Origin: Cenococcum geophilum 1.58
Taxonomy: Eukaryota; Ascomycota; Dothideomycetes; Gloniales; Gloniaceae
Assembly: GCA_001692895.1 (NCBI GenBank)
Contig: KV748178.1
Location: 4,498,887-4,562,886 of the forward strand
DNA: 64,000 nt
Direction: 5' to 3'
In this document: in pieces, positions 20,800 to 35,238 of the stretch
How the letters are laid out: the number at the start of each line of letters is the position of its first letter
How positions within the stretch are numbered: position 1 is the stretch's first letter
Program-made: the position numbers and the translations under genes
Notes under the pieces: generated by a model
Database searches by the model: none
Told to the model about the DNA's origin: nothing
Seen by the model: the letters and a program-made list of their open reading frames with translations, nothing else

Positions 20800-23700
20800 A
20801 TTGCCTCCCCTTTAAGGGTCTTAGTCCTCTAAGACTTCGCCTCTACTAAGCTTTTATAAAGTTCCGGCTAAAACTACTAGGGAAATTCTTAGTGGAAAGG
20901 TACTCTATAATGCGGCTTATAGCTAGTTCTTCACTAGCGTGGAATCTTACTTTGTCCTTAGTTCCTTTACTCTTTTCTTACTATAGTTCCCTATAATGCC
21001 TTTGTGATGGAACTAAAATAATAATAATGAAAATTGGATGGGATTTACCTTTCTTATTATAAGAGTTTGTTATAAGTTAATCTGGAGGTTGTCCTGTGCA
21101 ACGCGTCCACGAGCTACTATCCCTATTTACCTAAAATGGATTCTGATAATGACGTCTTTATTTTAATTTTCTTCTAGTTTATAAGCTATTGCCTCTTACG
21201 CGTCTTTTTATTAATAACACCATTTGTCTCGTTTTTTAGCAGACTGTTTCCTCTATATCTCCGCTTTTAGCTTCCGTGTCTCTAGCTGTTCTTTTATAGC
21301 TGCTTTGTTCTCTTTTTGTAATATATCTATAAGTAATAGGATCCCTACCTTATCTTCTTATAACAATGCTGACTTCTTAGAGTATTCTCTTATAATAGCT
21401 CGTGGTCCCTAGACCGGCGGCAGTATTATTAATTTCCTAGTAACGCCCTAGACAGCGTCTGTTGCTCCTACGGCAGTTTCCCTAAAATGCTGTCGTCGCT
21501 ATGTTTATGCTCTTACGCAGGATCCTTCCCATGTCTATAAAATGCCTTACTCCAGCGAAAATAAATCTAAGTGCTCCTATTATTGTAGTAGGGGAAAGAC
21601 CTACGTCCTAGTATTTCCTATTCCGTCCTATTCTAGATTTCGCTAATTGTGCTAGATTCCCGCTATCTATGCGTATAAGACTTATAGGCTCTAACACGCT
21701 ATCTAAGATTTCCGCTAATATCCTAATAGTGACAGGCGGGGATAGAAGGTGTCTTCCCTTGCTTGTAGACTCTTTAATTTCATAAGGGTTTCTACTACTA
21801 TAGAGACGCAATGTTTTCGGATATATAGTGTCTAGGAGCGTATATGCGAACAGCTTGTCCTTATTAATAATAACATTTATACTCTTACGCGGGCTACTCT
21901 GGCCAGGTGAGTTTCTCTAGTAATTTACTTGGGAACTATACTAACTCCTTTAGCCAATATCTCTCTAATCCCTACTTGGACGCCGATTTGGAACCTAGGG
22001 ATACTAAGGATAGCGATGAAGGTTAAGATAAACGTTCTCCTCGCTAGTCTCCCGCCTATGCTAGTTCTTCTAGTACCTGTTGTTCTAAGAAGAATATTAG
22101 TGGAAGTGCTAATGCTTCTAGGGATGGAGGAGCTAATAATACCGTCGATAATAACGTTGAGATGGAAGAGGAGGCTTCTGTTGCTGCTGCTGGTGTTTAA
22201 GTTATTACCTGGCTCTTTCCTTCTTGTAGAATAGCTTTATATAGTGCCTCTTGGGTGCCTCTAGGATGCCCTGTTATTAGGAATTAACTTTATACTTTAG
22301 GGATACCTTTATTCTAAGCTTTGGTAACAATCCATATAAATGCAGTGCACTACTATAATCCCTATATATAATAAACGGGTGGTGTTCCTATAGGTGCCTT
22401 ATAATTCCTTAAAATTTCTAATTCTTTATAGGCTGTCCTTTTACTCCTCTTCGTACTATTGACTTTACTGTATATCTCTGGTGCTAGGCCGGATACTCTC
22501 CTTTTATCTCTAGGGGATCTTACTAAATCCCTAAGGCTACTTCTTATAGTGCTACTGCTCCTTCTTGTACAGCGTCTTCTTTAAATAGTATCTTTGGTGG
22601 TTTTCCTGTGGATTCCTATGGGCTTCCTCTTATAGGATTCTAGGATCCCTGTTATAATGGCGAAACGTTTCCGTTCTTAATGCCTGTACTTAATTCTATA
22701 GTTTTAATTTATGGGGTCTTTCCTATTGCTTTACCTATGGCATATCCGGAACTATTTCTAAGTCTTTACCTTTGGTTCTTAGGAAGGTTTTAATTATGGT
22801 GTCGTATCCCGGCTAAAGGTACTCCTTAGGTTCCTAACTGTTATGCGCCTAAAAGTATCCTTCCTAACGAACTAAAAATTCGCGCTTTTTCTAGCGCCAT
22901 CTTTGGTCTAGAATGTCTTCTATATTCCATTCTAGTTCCCTATTAATTTCGCTAGGTAGGGGCGGTTCCGTACTATCTTTTCTCTAGTATAGCTCTAGCA
23001 AGGAAATATAAAATGTGGGATGTATTAGATAAGATTTCGGTAATTCCAATTTATAGGCTTAGTTTCCTTTAGTTTTTTTAACTATCTTAAAGGGTCCAAG
23101 CCACTGGTGATCTAGCTTCTTCTTAATGCGTTTTATTTGGATATTTTTTATAAACAGTAAGACTTCGTCTCCTATCTTAAATTCTTTTGGTATATATTTT
23201 TTGTTATAGTACCTTTTTTGCACGGCCTGGGCGTCTAGTAAGTGCTTTTCGAGTTCCTCTCTACGAATTCTTATTTGCTTAATTCTTTTGGACGCCACCG
23301 GTACCTCTTTTTTGGGAATAATGTCCTTAACGTTCTAGGGGTTATTTGCTTTTACCCTAAATAATGCTTTATAAGGGGTTATTTTTATGCTGCTGTAGAT
23401 GCTTATGTTATATATATGCTGCGCTAGAGCTAACCACAATGTCTAATCATCCTATTAATAATTAATATAGTAGCGGAGGTAGTGTTCCAATAACGTATTT
23501 AGACGCTCTGTTTGCCCGTCTGTTTGCGGGTAAAAGGCAGTACTTATCCTTCGCTATATTTTCAATAAGAGACAGAATAAAGACTAAAATGCACTGTTAA
23601 ATACGGTGCCTTTGTTAGATATAATTCCCCTTAACGTACTAAATGAGAGCCACTATTCTAAAAACAGGTCTGCCAGTTCTGCTGCTGTGATCGTTGTTAT

Positions 23701-26700
23701 GATAGTAAAGTATTCTAAAAACTTTGTATACCTGTTAATGATTACTAGGATAACGTTAGCAACCTCTCTAGTTCTTATCTTAGTAGGGGGTAAGCCTATA
23801 ATAAAATCCATTGTTAATTCTAATATGGGTCCCTATGGAATAGGAAGCACTAATAACTCGCCGTATGGGCGATGCCTGGATATCTGTATCCTTTAGTACG
23901 TATTATACCTTAATATATAGTCCTTGACCTCTTTAGACATTCCGTCCTAAAAGTATTTCCTTTAAACGGCCTTAAGGGTTCTGTTGGCACCGTAGTAACC
24001 CCTAAAAGGGTTGTTATGGAAGACCTTTAGAATTTCGTCTTAAATCGCTTGGTCCTTTGGGATATATATAGCACCCTTAAAGCGTAATAGACCCTTTTAG
24101 TTTTGCTGCTATAGCTTCTTAGTAACTCCGGCTAAGTTAGTCTCTATTATATCTTTCTACCTCTCCCTAGAGGCGAAGGCGTCCCTTTATTAAGCTTAAA
24201 GAAGAAGATCTAGAAAGGTTTTATATAGATTATTTGCTTCCGTTTCGCCTACCGCTATTGCGGACTTAAGGCGTGGCACGAGACGTTTTAAACTATTAGT
24301 GCTAGTAGATTCTCCTACTATTGTGCAGTATGCCACGCTGCGGATAGGCATCTCGCCTATCCCCCTTGGATCTAAGAACTCGTAGCTAATGCGCCGTCGA
24401 GTTAAAGGTGCCGCGATACCTCTAGCATATCCCGTAGAATTCTCGCTAATTCTAGGGTACGCCAACTTTATAACGTCTGCTTAGTCTATGACCTAGTCTG
24501 TAACTATATCCTGCGGCTTCATAATTGTATCGCTTTATAGCTGCATTACCGGGACCTCTGCCCTGCCGCGAAATTCTATAGTTCTAGGGAAAGAGTCTTC
24601 TTTCTTTCTAAGCAAATTTTATAATATGGGGATTATTTCCCCTATGCTGTCTTGGATCCTCCCTATCTTGTAATCCGGACGTCTTAATAACCCATTAGTA
24701 GGATTTGTCTTTCCTAGGCGGTACGTAATCTTAAAATCGTACTATAATAGTGCCTCTGCCTACCTAGCTTGTTAACCGCTTAATACCTTTATAGTTATAA
24801 AGTATTCCAGGTTATTATAGTCTATGAGGACTTTAATGGGATAATTGCTTCCTATATAATAATGTCGCCAGTGCTTTATTGCTGTGATTATCGCGAGTAG
24901 CTCCTAGTTGTGCGTTATATAACGCTGCTTTATAGGGGTTATTTTCCTTAACTAAAACGCTATAGGATGCTATTTTCCGTCTTTTAATTAAGATATAATT
25001 GCCCCTAGGGCAAAGCCGGATGTATCCGTTTTAAGGTATATACGTAGCTCCTAGTAGAAGTATATTAGGATAGGCGCCGACGTAAATAAATCCTTTAACC
25101 GGTTTATAGCCTGCTTAGCAGCTTCCCTAAATATAAAGGGTCCTAACTTCCTGCCATTCTTGGATTCTTTTAGTAGATTGGTAATTAGGAGTATTACTTA
25201 TAAGTAGTAAATAATAAACGTTTAGTAGAAGTTCGCCGTGCCTAAGAAAACCTATACTTCTCTAAATGTCGTGGGGTAGGGCTATTCCCTAATAGCGTCT
25301 ACCCGACTTTTCTCTATTAACACTTCGTTAACGCTAACAATAAAGCCTAAAAAATTAATGCTAGTAGTATAAAACGTGCACTTTTTTAGGTTTATATAGA
25401 GCTTATATTCCCGCAGTCTTTCTAGTACTATTCGCATGTGGTGCGTATGTGCTTCGTAGTTATTAAAGTAGACTATAATGTTATTAAGGTAGACCACATA
25501 TATTGTGTCCAATAGGCCTAATAATGCCTTATTAATATAGGCCTAAAATATTACTGGTGCGTTAGTGAGCCCAAATGGCATCACTAGGTACTTAAAGTAG
25601 CCGTACCGTATTTAGAACGCCGTTTTCCACTTATCGCTAGCTTTAATCCGGATTCGATGGTATACATCTTTTAGATCTAATTTTGTAAATATCTTTACGC
25701 CCGACAGCCTATTAATAAGCTCCCCTATTAAGGGTAACGGGTAGCGATTCTTTATAGTAATCTTGTTTAGCGCCCGATAGTTAATATAGAGGCGAAGGGT
25801 CCCGTCCTTCTTAGGTATAAATATAATTGGCGCCCCTGCTAGGCTTATAGAGGGCCAAATCTATTCTCTTTAAAGATTGTCTACTATATATTAACGCAGT
25901 ACCGCCAGCTTATTTTTTAATAGGTTATACAGCGGTCTAAAAGAAGGTTGTTTATCCCCTATATCTATCTTATACTTAACCAATATAGGGTTAAGTAAGG
26001 TTTGTGCAGCCTCTTTACTGGAAATATCCTCTAAGTCCGTATATTCCTGTGGAATCTCTAGTTCCTTAACTGCGTATAGCCGGATATCCGAAAATGAATA
26101 TCCCGTGTCCCTATTTTTAGTGTTAAGAGTGGCATATATAGCATATGCCTACCCTTCTTCTTGCATATAGTTTAAGAAAGTCTCTTAATTTTTAACTATA
26201 ATGCGCGGTTAAGACTTTTGATGTTAATACGAGGCTAAAGGCCAATTAATGTCCGGATTAACTTGGCGAAGCTATAGGTATCCTAAAATAAGGTTGTACC
26301 CCTTAATTTCTACGGCATAGAAGCGTATCTCCTATATATCTTATAGACCATCGCGGTCCTAGCTAGCCACGGAAAAAGCCTATTCCCTATAGTATGGAAT
26401 CCGGTGGCCTCTAATACTTCGAATAATGCGCACCTACGAGCCGCTAAGGTCCAAATCTAATTCTTTTACTAGTAATTAAGAAATGAACCCTATACTCGCG
26501 CCGCTATCTATAAGGCAGTCTCGCGTCACTTATTTATTATTAACTTAAATAGAGATAGGAATAACTATGCGGCAGTTTACTCCCTCCTTTTTTTACTAGC
26601 CTAGTATAAGGGAGTAAAGATCTACTAGGCTATCTCTTTTCCTAATTAGGCCGACTCTTGCTTCTTTTGCCGGCAGAAGCGGCTTATATAGCCCTTCTTG

Positions 26701-27830
26701 CCGCAGTTATAATAGGTACGTATCTCCTAGTTCCCCTCCTATGGATTAGGTCTCTGCCTATTATTATTTTAGAGTTAACTAGCGTTGCTCTAGGGCTGCG
26801 AGGCCTACTTACGTTATCCTTCTATAGAGCGGTTAGGTCGGAATCTGCCCCTATTATTAAAGCTAGGTCTAGTCCTACGCTCTTTATTGTTGGCGTCTTA
26901 TTCCTTTTACTTACCTAGATAGTCTCTTTTAGCACTCTTAATCCGAGTAGCTTTAGAGATAAGCTTTTCTTAAAAGGTAGGAATTTCGCCCTTCTCTTAT
27001 ATGGCCTGTTAAATCTTAGGTTATAGCTTAGTAAATAGCTGGTGAAGTTATATAGCGTTATCTTATAGATCTAAGTAGGGTATATTGTCTTCTAGTTTTT
27101 CTAAGTAGTTTATAAACTGGACCACAGTCTAACCATCCCGCTGTTTAGCGTTGTGGTATCACTAGTTGTAGTCTATCCCTTAATTAGTAGGGTCTTAGAC
27201 CTAATCGACTAACTAGGTCCTAAGTTTGCTAAATTTAAGGGGTATAGTAAGTTTCTTTTTATAGCGTGTCTATAAACTCTTAACGGTGCTACGCAGGAAG
27301 GTAGAAGCAATTAGTGTCTAATTATACTCGTTAGAGTAACGTTTCGGATCTAGCCAAAACTTAGTTTCGTATTGTTGGATAAAATAATTGCAGTTCCAAA
27401 GACTATTACTATAGTACTTATTAGGTTCCTTTATGCGGAATTTAGGTTTTTCTAATGTTATAGTATAGTGTGGCATTACCCCTTTGAGTCCGCTTCGTGT
27501 CTGGGGTGTTTATACTTCCCCCAATTATCCTTGCAATTATTCTTGGTAGTCTTAATATGCTTATCTTAATTATATCTCTAACTCCTTTGTTTTTTATAGG
27601 GTCTTATATAGCGACCGCTCTAATAACTCCCTAGCAGTAATCGTTCCTAAGGGTCTCGCAAGGTTAGATAGACCAGCCGTAGCTTCTTTGTAGGAAGAGG
27701 GAATGCGCTCCTTTAGGGAGACTCTTTAAGCCTCTTACGGTAAGGGCGTTGCTTCGTGGGGTATAGGAGTATAGTTCGTTATTGTTAATTAATAGCCGTA
27801 CGTTCCTAACGGATTGTAAGCGATTAGAAT

Positions 27831-28208
27831 TATAAGAGGCTAGCCTAACCGGAACATATAATTATCTAATTAACAGTATTACTGGTAAGTAGAAGGTAAG
27901 TTAAAGGTAAATAGAAGGTAAGTTAAAGGTAGAATAAGTTTTATGTATTAAAGGACAAATACTTCTAACCACTTCTATTTAGAGACTAATCGCTAGTTCT
28001 TCTCTAGAGGAGAACCAGCTCCCTATATGATCTTTCTAAGACGCTAGTAAAACCCTTTACCCCTTATCTATCTAACCGTATCTTCTAGGACGTAGATGGA
28101 ATATAGGTAAGACCTCCTTCTAGAACATAGATAAGACCTCCTTCTGGAACATAGATAAGACCTCCTTCTGTCTTATCTAATATATACCTTCTAGGGAATT
28201 CCGTTATA
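27831..28208 (-). repeat. Gypsy-B 5' LTR
   Basis: 378 bp and co-linear with 20422-20799, including both internal short-repeat blocks. Differences seen are mostly transitions. Confidence 0.9.
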
Positions 28209-28213
28209 GAAGG

Positions 28214-28482
28214 GAACTATCTAGATAGGGACTATGGTCCTTTAAATATATATCTATACTTCTAAGAAAGTTATTACTTTGTCTACTCTATCTACTTTAT
28301 TTACTCTATTATAGATTACCTAGATTACACAAATTATATAAATTATATTACGTAACTCTACTTACTATTCCTTGTTATATGGTTCTATAGGTTTTATTTT
28401 AGACCGTACTTTTATTAACTAACTAGCTTCTTCTAACTCCTCTCTAAGTAGTTATAATATTATACTTAAAGCGTCCATAATA
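28214..28482 (-). repeat. Gypsy-A 3' LTR, second part
   Basis: 269 bp continuing the interrupted LTR after the GAAGG duplication. It ends at GTCCATAATA, followed by a C/T-rich strand (the polypurine tract on the coding strand). Confidence 0.85.
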
Positions 28483-29177
28483 CTATTTCCCTCCTCTTTA
28501 TCTTCGTCCTTAAAGATTTTTAATATCTCTAAGTTATCTACTAGAGGTGTAATATCCGTCTAATTAATTTAGTTAATATTTTTACTTATTATACCTAAAG
28601 TATCTTTTTCTTTGTCTACAGCTCGTTGGTCTTATACTGTTACTATAATATTACCTCTTAGTGAAATAATGCTATCTTTATATTTTTATTACGCAAAAAA
28701 GGGGTTAGTTTATATTACGTTAGCGAGTCCTTCCTCTTAACAACCGTTTTTTTACTTAGAGTGCACTAAAGCGAATATTTAATCGTCCTATAATGTTCGC
28801 TTGGTTTTTAATGCTAAATATACGCGTTCTATTATTCTAAATAGCCTTTAAGTACCCTTATTAATTGCTACTAGGGTCCTAGGTTTAATCTACCGCTATA
28901 AAGCTTAATAATAAGCTCTTAATTACTCTCGCTAAACTTTATCATTCCTATAACGCTAAGAAAGAGGCTACTAATACTTAGTAAAGGGCTCTTAATTCTT
29001 ATCTTACTGCGTTTACTTAGTTAATCCATCTTAAGAGAGTTTGTAAAAAGGTTCGTTCTAAGAAGTAAAAACTTATAGAATAAGGTTTATAGAAACTTAG
29101 TAATAAAAGAACGGATTCTCTTCTAATAGAGAAGGAAATAACTATAAATACCTTAGTAAGTATTCCTCTTAGGTCCC

Positions 29178-29391
29178 TGTTTGTACTAACTTAATAGCAC
29201 GAGTGAGTTGTATCCACGGGCACGAAATACATGTAGTATCGTATGCTTGTTTGGATGGTGACTGTCGATTGTATAAAGCAGACTACGTGGTCTATATACT
29301 AATGCGCCTCCCCCCTAATTAGTTAGCACGTAGGTGGTTGGTGCACGAACGCGTATTTACGCGTTTATATACTAGGTGCTGTAATTATACA
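29178..29391 (-). repeat. Copia-C 3' LTR
   Basis: 214 bp, TGTTTGTACTAAC at one end and AATTATACA at the other. It contains CGCGTATTTACGCG, a short inverted repeat. Confidence 0.9.
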
Positions 29392-32300
29392 CTGGCGGTA
29401 CTTAGAAAATAAAACCACTTGTATACAGCCTCCGTAATTGCCTTAATAGAACCATAAAACACATAAGAAAATACATAGGAAATCTCCCCAAGGTGCCGTC
29501 TAGGCTGCCTTCCAAACGGTACCCTAAGCTAGCCGTAAGTTCTGCTTACGGTCCGTAAAATAAACCGTACGGCCTTTTAACGGGTAGTAGACGAGCCGTA
29601 AGTTAGATTTTAAGGGCCGCTAAGGCGCTAGTGCTAAGCGAACTAATGGCGATTTTCCATCCCGGGGATAGAAAATCGTGATTGGTCAATTTAACCACCC
29701 TATAAAATTCGGCAGGTTACGTGAGTCCACTAAGTTCCACTGTAGCTTTCTACCGTTTTCCACCTATACTGTATAACGAGCCGTACGGCCTTCTAACGGG
29801 CCGTAAACATACCGTAGGTGCTCTATTAATCCCGTTCTACCTATTCTATGACTTTTAGGTTAAGCTTATTTGTGTTAATTAGGGTTTTAAGGGCTTAATA
29901 TAGCTTTACCTTAGTTATAGCGTCCGCTGGGTTATCTCCGCTACTAATCTATTTAACCTCTATAATCTTACGTTGTTCGTAGGCCTAATATAAGCACATT
30001 AGGTCGACTATAAGCCTCTTCTCTTGTGTTGTACCTAGTTTAACTAGGCAGTTGTAAAGGGACTTTAAATTGGTGTATAAAATTAGGGGTAACTACTTTA
30101 GTTATAGAATCTTCTAGACCGTTAATTTAATTGCGGCTGCTATATTAAATTTATAAGCTAGTGCATATAGTTTAGAAGCTAGTACACTACGGGTTACTCG
30201 TTTGTACTTAATTAAAGACTAATATAGTATATTTGCGTCCTAATTGTGGTCCATAAGTACAATTATAAAGCCGATTTATAATGATAGGTCTTTATTATTA
30301 GCAAAGGAGGCGTCCGTAAATGCTAGTAAGCTAAGGGAACTTAGGTCTAGTGGTACGAAAGTAAGTCCCCTTACTATATTGTTAATTTGCCACTAAATGC
30401 GCTTATTAAGCTGCTTAATATTTTCTTCTTATGGATTTACTGCCTAGGCCGCAAAGGACAAGTTATAGGCAGATTTGGGTTGGCAGACTGTGGCAATATA
30501 GGCACCTCTTACACGCTGTGTAGCGTATTAGTCTTTTATATTTATGGTCTTATAGGTCTCTCTACGGGAACTAGTGAGGTCCGTAGGCTTTACTCTAACG
30601 AGCTTTAGGTTTTAAGCTTGGCGTTCCTAGGTTAGCTAGATTAAGTTGCCCTTTTATATAATTAAGCCTCTGTTAAACTTAATTAGAGTCTGCTTAGTTA
30701 ACTGCTCTCGCGGCTTTACTAAAAACTTAGCTTTTTACAGTTTAGTCTCTTTAGCGTCCGCAAATATCCGGTCTGCTAAAAAGAGGGTATTATCTATTTA
30801 GAGTCTAACAATACTAAGGCCGTTTAATAGGCTGTATAGGAGGCAGGGGTTGTAGGTTGACTGTTCCATTTTGAGTTTACTAACGTGGTGCTGGTAGTAT
30901 ATCTTAAACTAATAGTTTCCGGCTTCTGGTACTCCGTAAAGAAGTTTTATAACCTGTAAAATTGTTCCTAGTTGTAGGTTAAGCTTATAGGGTAGTCATA
31001 TAAAGATATCCCTACTTAGGTAGGTATTAGACTGCACGTAGGCTTATGAGATGTCCCGTAAGTAAAGGGCTACGGATTTAGTTTGCTGTAGTCTAGGCAT
31101 AAGTGCGAGTATAATCCGTTAACTGACCTATTAAATTATAGGCAATTGCGTAAGGACTAGGTCCTTTCCCTAATTATTATAAGCTTATACAATAAGCCTT
31201 AATTTCTTAAAGGCTTTATTAGTACTAGGGTGCTTAATCTTATTAATAAAGCATAAGTTAAATATACGGACGCCTTACGGAACGTCTCTCTCCGTTATAA
31301 TTGTAAAGATACCCTTTTTAAGTAGTCCGTTGATCTCTTTACGCCGTAAGTCCGTAAAAGGGGTTTCCTATACTAAAACTGATATATCTATAGGTGGAGA
31401 TTACTTTGCGGATGTGCCTGCGGAGGTTAGGTGGTTCTCCGTTACGGGATTCTTACGGGGGCGTCCTCGGCCACGCTTTATAACAGGTTTAATAGGTTTA
31501 GTGGGTTTCTAGGGGACCTCTAGGGTAGGCAAAGGTGCCTCTAGTTTATCTAATTCGGCAGTCATTTCTGGTTCGTCTAGTTCGGCGGTTGCTTCTAGTT
31601 CGTCTGGCTTGACGTTATAGGTGTTTTTGGGCCAAAAGTAGGGTTTTACGGACGTGCTTCTGAAGCTAGTTAGCCCGCTAGGAAGCTATACGCAGCACGT
31701 CTCGTTTTCTACGGCCAGTAGACGGTAAGGTCTATTCCAACTGCCGCTTTCACGCCATATAAGGACTTTAGAGTTAAGTGGGAGGTTATATACTGAGGTT
31801 GTATTAGGTCCGTTGCGGTAGTATAGGGCGTTATTAATAGTTTATTTAGCCCGTAATTTAACTATTTCGGCCATTGCCTTCCGTATTATAGCTGCTCGTT
31901 CCGCAATAGACGGGGTAGGGGGGCCTAGGTTGCTTATCCTTAGGTAAGCTCCGTAAACCAAGAGGGTAGGTACTAGTCCGTTAGGGCTAGCGGTGTTATT
32001 GACGGCTTTTATAGCCATCTGTAAAGCTAGTTCCTTTTAGATGTCCTTGCACTTGTCCGTAATAATCTAATAAGCTCTCTATAGAGCTGGGTAAGCTCGC
32101 TTAATAAGCCTAATAGACTAATACGCCTTGACTGGAATAGCTTTTATTAATATAGCCATAGCCGTAGCATATTGCTGGAATTCCTTGCTAATAAAGTTCC
32201 TACCGGCGTTGTAGGTGATATACTCAGGAGGTCCAACGTACGTGTTAATCTAGCAGGTCTATAAAATATCCTAAGTGTATTTTATAGATATATTTTGTAA

Positions 32301-35238
32301 CTAACGGGCGGCTTAGTAGTGGGTTGCCTCGTTAATTATATATAATACTGGGCTGCCGTTAATATACATAATATCTACGTATACTAAGTGGTTAAAGTTA
32401 AGGTCCTTATGAAGGGTAAACTTAAATCGGCCTAGGGAACGTCCGTATTTCTGGCAAAAGGAGCAGTATTTAGTTAGGTAATTAACTGCCTTCCTGTTAA
32501 TATTGTCGTGTCCAGAGCGTTTAAGGACTCTATATAGCTTTTTAGCTAACAGGTAGCCGAAACGGCGGTGTAGACGGTAGATCTCTGTACTAATAAGGTA
32601 GCACGGGTTATAGTCAAAAAATTCCTAAATGTAGGTCCGTAAAGTCTCTCCCTATATAAGGAACGGGTGTCTAAATCGTTGTGTAATTAGTAGGGTAATA
32701 TACTTGCTTCTTAGGGCAGTTGCGGGGCCGATTAAGGTGTCCGTAATATTGTTATAGTAAACCTATAACCTATCTATATCCGTAAGGCAAAGTAAGAAAG
32801 GGGTGTCTACTTTTACTATGTGGAAGTTAACTAGGCCAATTAGGGTCTTAACTGCAACTGATCCAATTAATGCAGTTAAGCTAATGCCGAATTGGACGTT
32901 TACGGCCCCAGTTTGCGTAATATTAATGTCCGTATTATTATTTACGGTAGTCCTATATATAAGGTATTGTCCGTAGCCTGTAGTAGACTTCTTAAAGGCG
33001 CCTATATCAATTATAACACCGTAGAATTCCTTAGGGGTATAGCGTTCTATAGTAATATATGCAAATAGGTCCTGCTTATAATCTATAACGTTTATAACAG
33101 GGGTGCTTATAGAATAGTTTTTGGGCGTAACTAAGTATATAAAGGAACGGTCGGCTAATACGGTCGTAATATTAAAGGCTTGGCTGTCCGTAAAAGGTCC
33201 GAAAGTAGTTAGGAATATCTCTAAGGTCTCTTATTCCTAAGCATTTGAGTTAAAGTTAATTATAAGGGCTTCTATTAACTCATTAGGGGGCTCTTCTACT
33301 TCCTCTCTTTTGTATTCCAAAATAAACTAGTTAATATAGCTATTAAGTCTCTTCCTAGACTTATTACGTTCTTCCTAGGTATGCCTTATAGACCAATATT
33401 CTTCCTTACTATATACAAAGCACTTCTGGCTAGTTTGTCTGTGGGGGTATATTTTTATATAAGGGTTGCTGCGGGGGTTACAGGTAGGACTTGGTCGGTA
33501 TAGGTGCTACTAGCGGTAGCGGCGGTCCGTAAAGTAGACGTCTAAGTTTATTTGTGGATATTAAATATCCGTAATAAAGGCTTAAGTGCTACCTGGTAGG
33601 TTTAAGACTTTATACGTTATAATAGAGGAGCGTAGATCATTAATGAGGCCAGCTAAGGTATCTGTAGGCTTATAGTAGGCGTACTTGCAGGGCTCTACTT
33701 CCTGGCAGGCCGTAATAAGTTTATTATATAGGAAGTCGTCCGTTTGAAGCTTAATATTAAAACCGTGCTATAGGTGGCGGAGGTCTTTAATAAGGATTTG
33801 CAGGCACTCTATAGTCGATTTTTTAGTATTCTTGTCCATTACGGTCTGTAGCTTGGTCGCATTCCATTGGGTAAGGATATTACGCTTATATTCCGGTCCT
33901 TTAAAGTAGTTACGTATAGCTTTGTATAGCTTATTAAAAGGAACACCAAGGGGGTTGCTCTTAAGATTGGTGTAGTAGTGGTCGAGTGCTAGGCCGCGTA
34001 GTATGGTAGAGTAGGCTTGGCTAAACTCTTATTTAGGAATATTAGCCTTCTGGCAGAGGTCCGTAAAGATAGTTAGTTTAAAGTTAAAGTTATCGTTTTC
34101 GCCGCTGTACTTAGATTTATCGGTATAGAGCTTAGCTAGGTTAGCTAGCTCCTTACCGTAGGTCTTTAGTTAGGTAGGTTGCGGATCTATAACTTATGGA
34201 TTTGTGGTTTGCGGATATATAGCTTGCGGATCTGTGACTTAAATAATAGGGGTAATTTAGTCCGTATTTTGGTTTACGGGGGTATTACGGTCTGTAACTT
34301 GAGTACTAGGTATACTTTAGCCCGTAAGATTAATTCCAAAACTGCTTAGGTTTATAGGATAAATTTAGTTAAGTGGGTTAGGTATAAGGCTAGCGATTAT
34401 ATTAAGTTTGGAAGAAGTAAAGAGTTCCTTAGTTTCTTGGAACTGGTTTAGGATTTCCTCTTTGGTCTATTCCGTTTGGTCCTTTTTGTGTATTGTGTTG
34501 TATAAGGACTATACAATAGTAACTCGTTTATTCCTTTTAACCTATACACCTTAGTTATATAAGAGGGTCCGTAGGTTACGGATAGTAGTAGGGTTGTATG
34601 CTTTAAAGATAGCTTCCATAAAGTCCGCGAAGTCTTTCTGGTATTACTCCTATAGGTTAACGTTTATAAGCTTAAAATATTTATATTTAAGAACTTTAAA
34701 TTTAATGTAGTTATTAACGTTAGGTATAGACGTAAGGTCGGCTTTCTACCTCTACTTTTCCTAGCCTTTATTAACTTGCTTCCTTAGGTCTGCCATACTA
34801 TATAGTGTAGTGTAGTACGCAGTAGGTGGAAGAGGTCTTATAGTGGTCCGTAAAGGCGGTTAATATCCGTAGCGGTTTGTAGAAGGGTAAGGGTGTCCGT
34901 AAGGGGTCTTAATAGGTCCGTAGTAGTTCGTAGAGGGGTAGGGGGTCTCTGTAAGGGGTCTGAAAAGACGTTGGAGGTATTAAAAGAGGGTATAGTAGGA
35001 ATAGGGGTTTAAGGTTTAAGGGTAGGGGGTTCCGTACAGGTCTGTATTCGCGTTTATTATACTTCTGGTAAACCGTACTAAGACTTAAATAAGTATATAG
35101 AGTTGGAGATAAGTCCGTAATCCCCAACTTCTGACCTTCCAGTAGGTTATACTAGGAGTCTGAACGAGTGGTTACTGTTAAGTATCGCTTGGGGGGAGGT
35201 ATTAAGTGATTGCTGATCTGTGCGCGCTTACTGATTAG

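Larger units (their letters stand above)
20422..28208 (-). mobile_element. Gypsy-B: second Ty3/Gypsy retrotransposon, nested in the Gypsy-A LTR
   Basis: Two 378-bp LTRs (20422-20799 and 27831-28208) flank a minus-sense internal region. GAAGG target duplications lie at 20417-20421 and 28209-28213. Parts: gag about 27700-26640 with a CCHC zinc knuckle near 26710-26650, aspartic protease with DSGA-type site near 26510, RT about 25960-25080 with the catalytic-loop region near 25500, RNase H about 25080-24700, and integrase about 24480-23060 ending in a GPF/IVKK-type C-terminal segment. A purine-rich tract abuts the left LTR. It is broken and RIP-degraded, with several recognisable open pieces, and is younger than Gypsy-A. 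About 2.1 kb between integrase and the 3' LTR is unassigned. Confidence 0.9.

Noticed and set aside
21929-22234. 101-codon plus-strand open frame within Gypsy-B
   Set aside because: It lies on the strand opposite to the element's coding sense and shows only a Leu/Ile-rich composition without a motif.
26658-26918. 86-codon plus-strand open frame, hydrophobic
   Set aside because: It is antisense to the gag zinc-knuckle region of Gypsy-B; the hydrophobic look is a by-product of the opposite strand.
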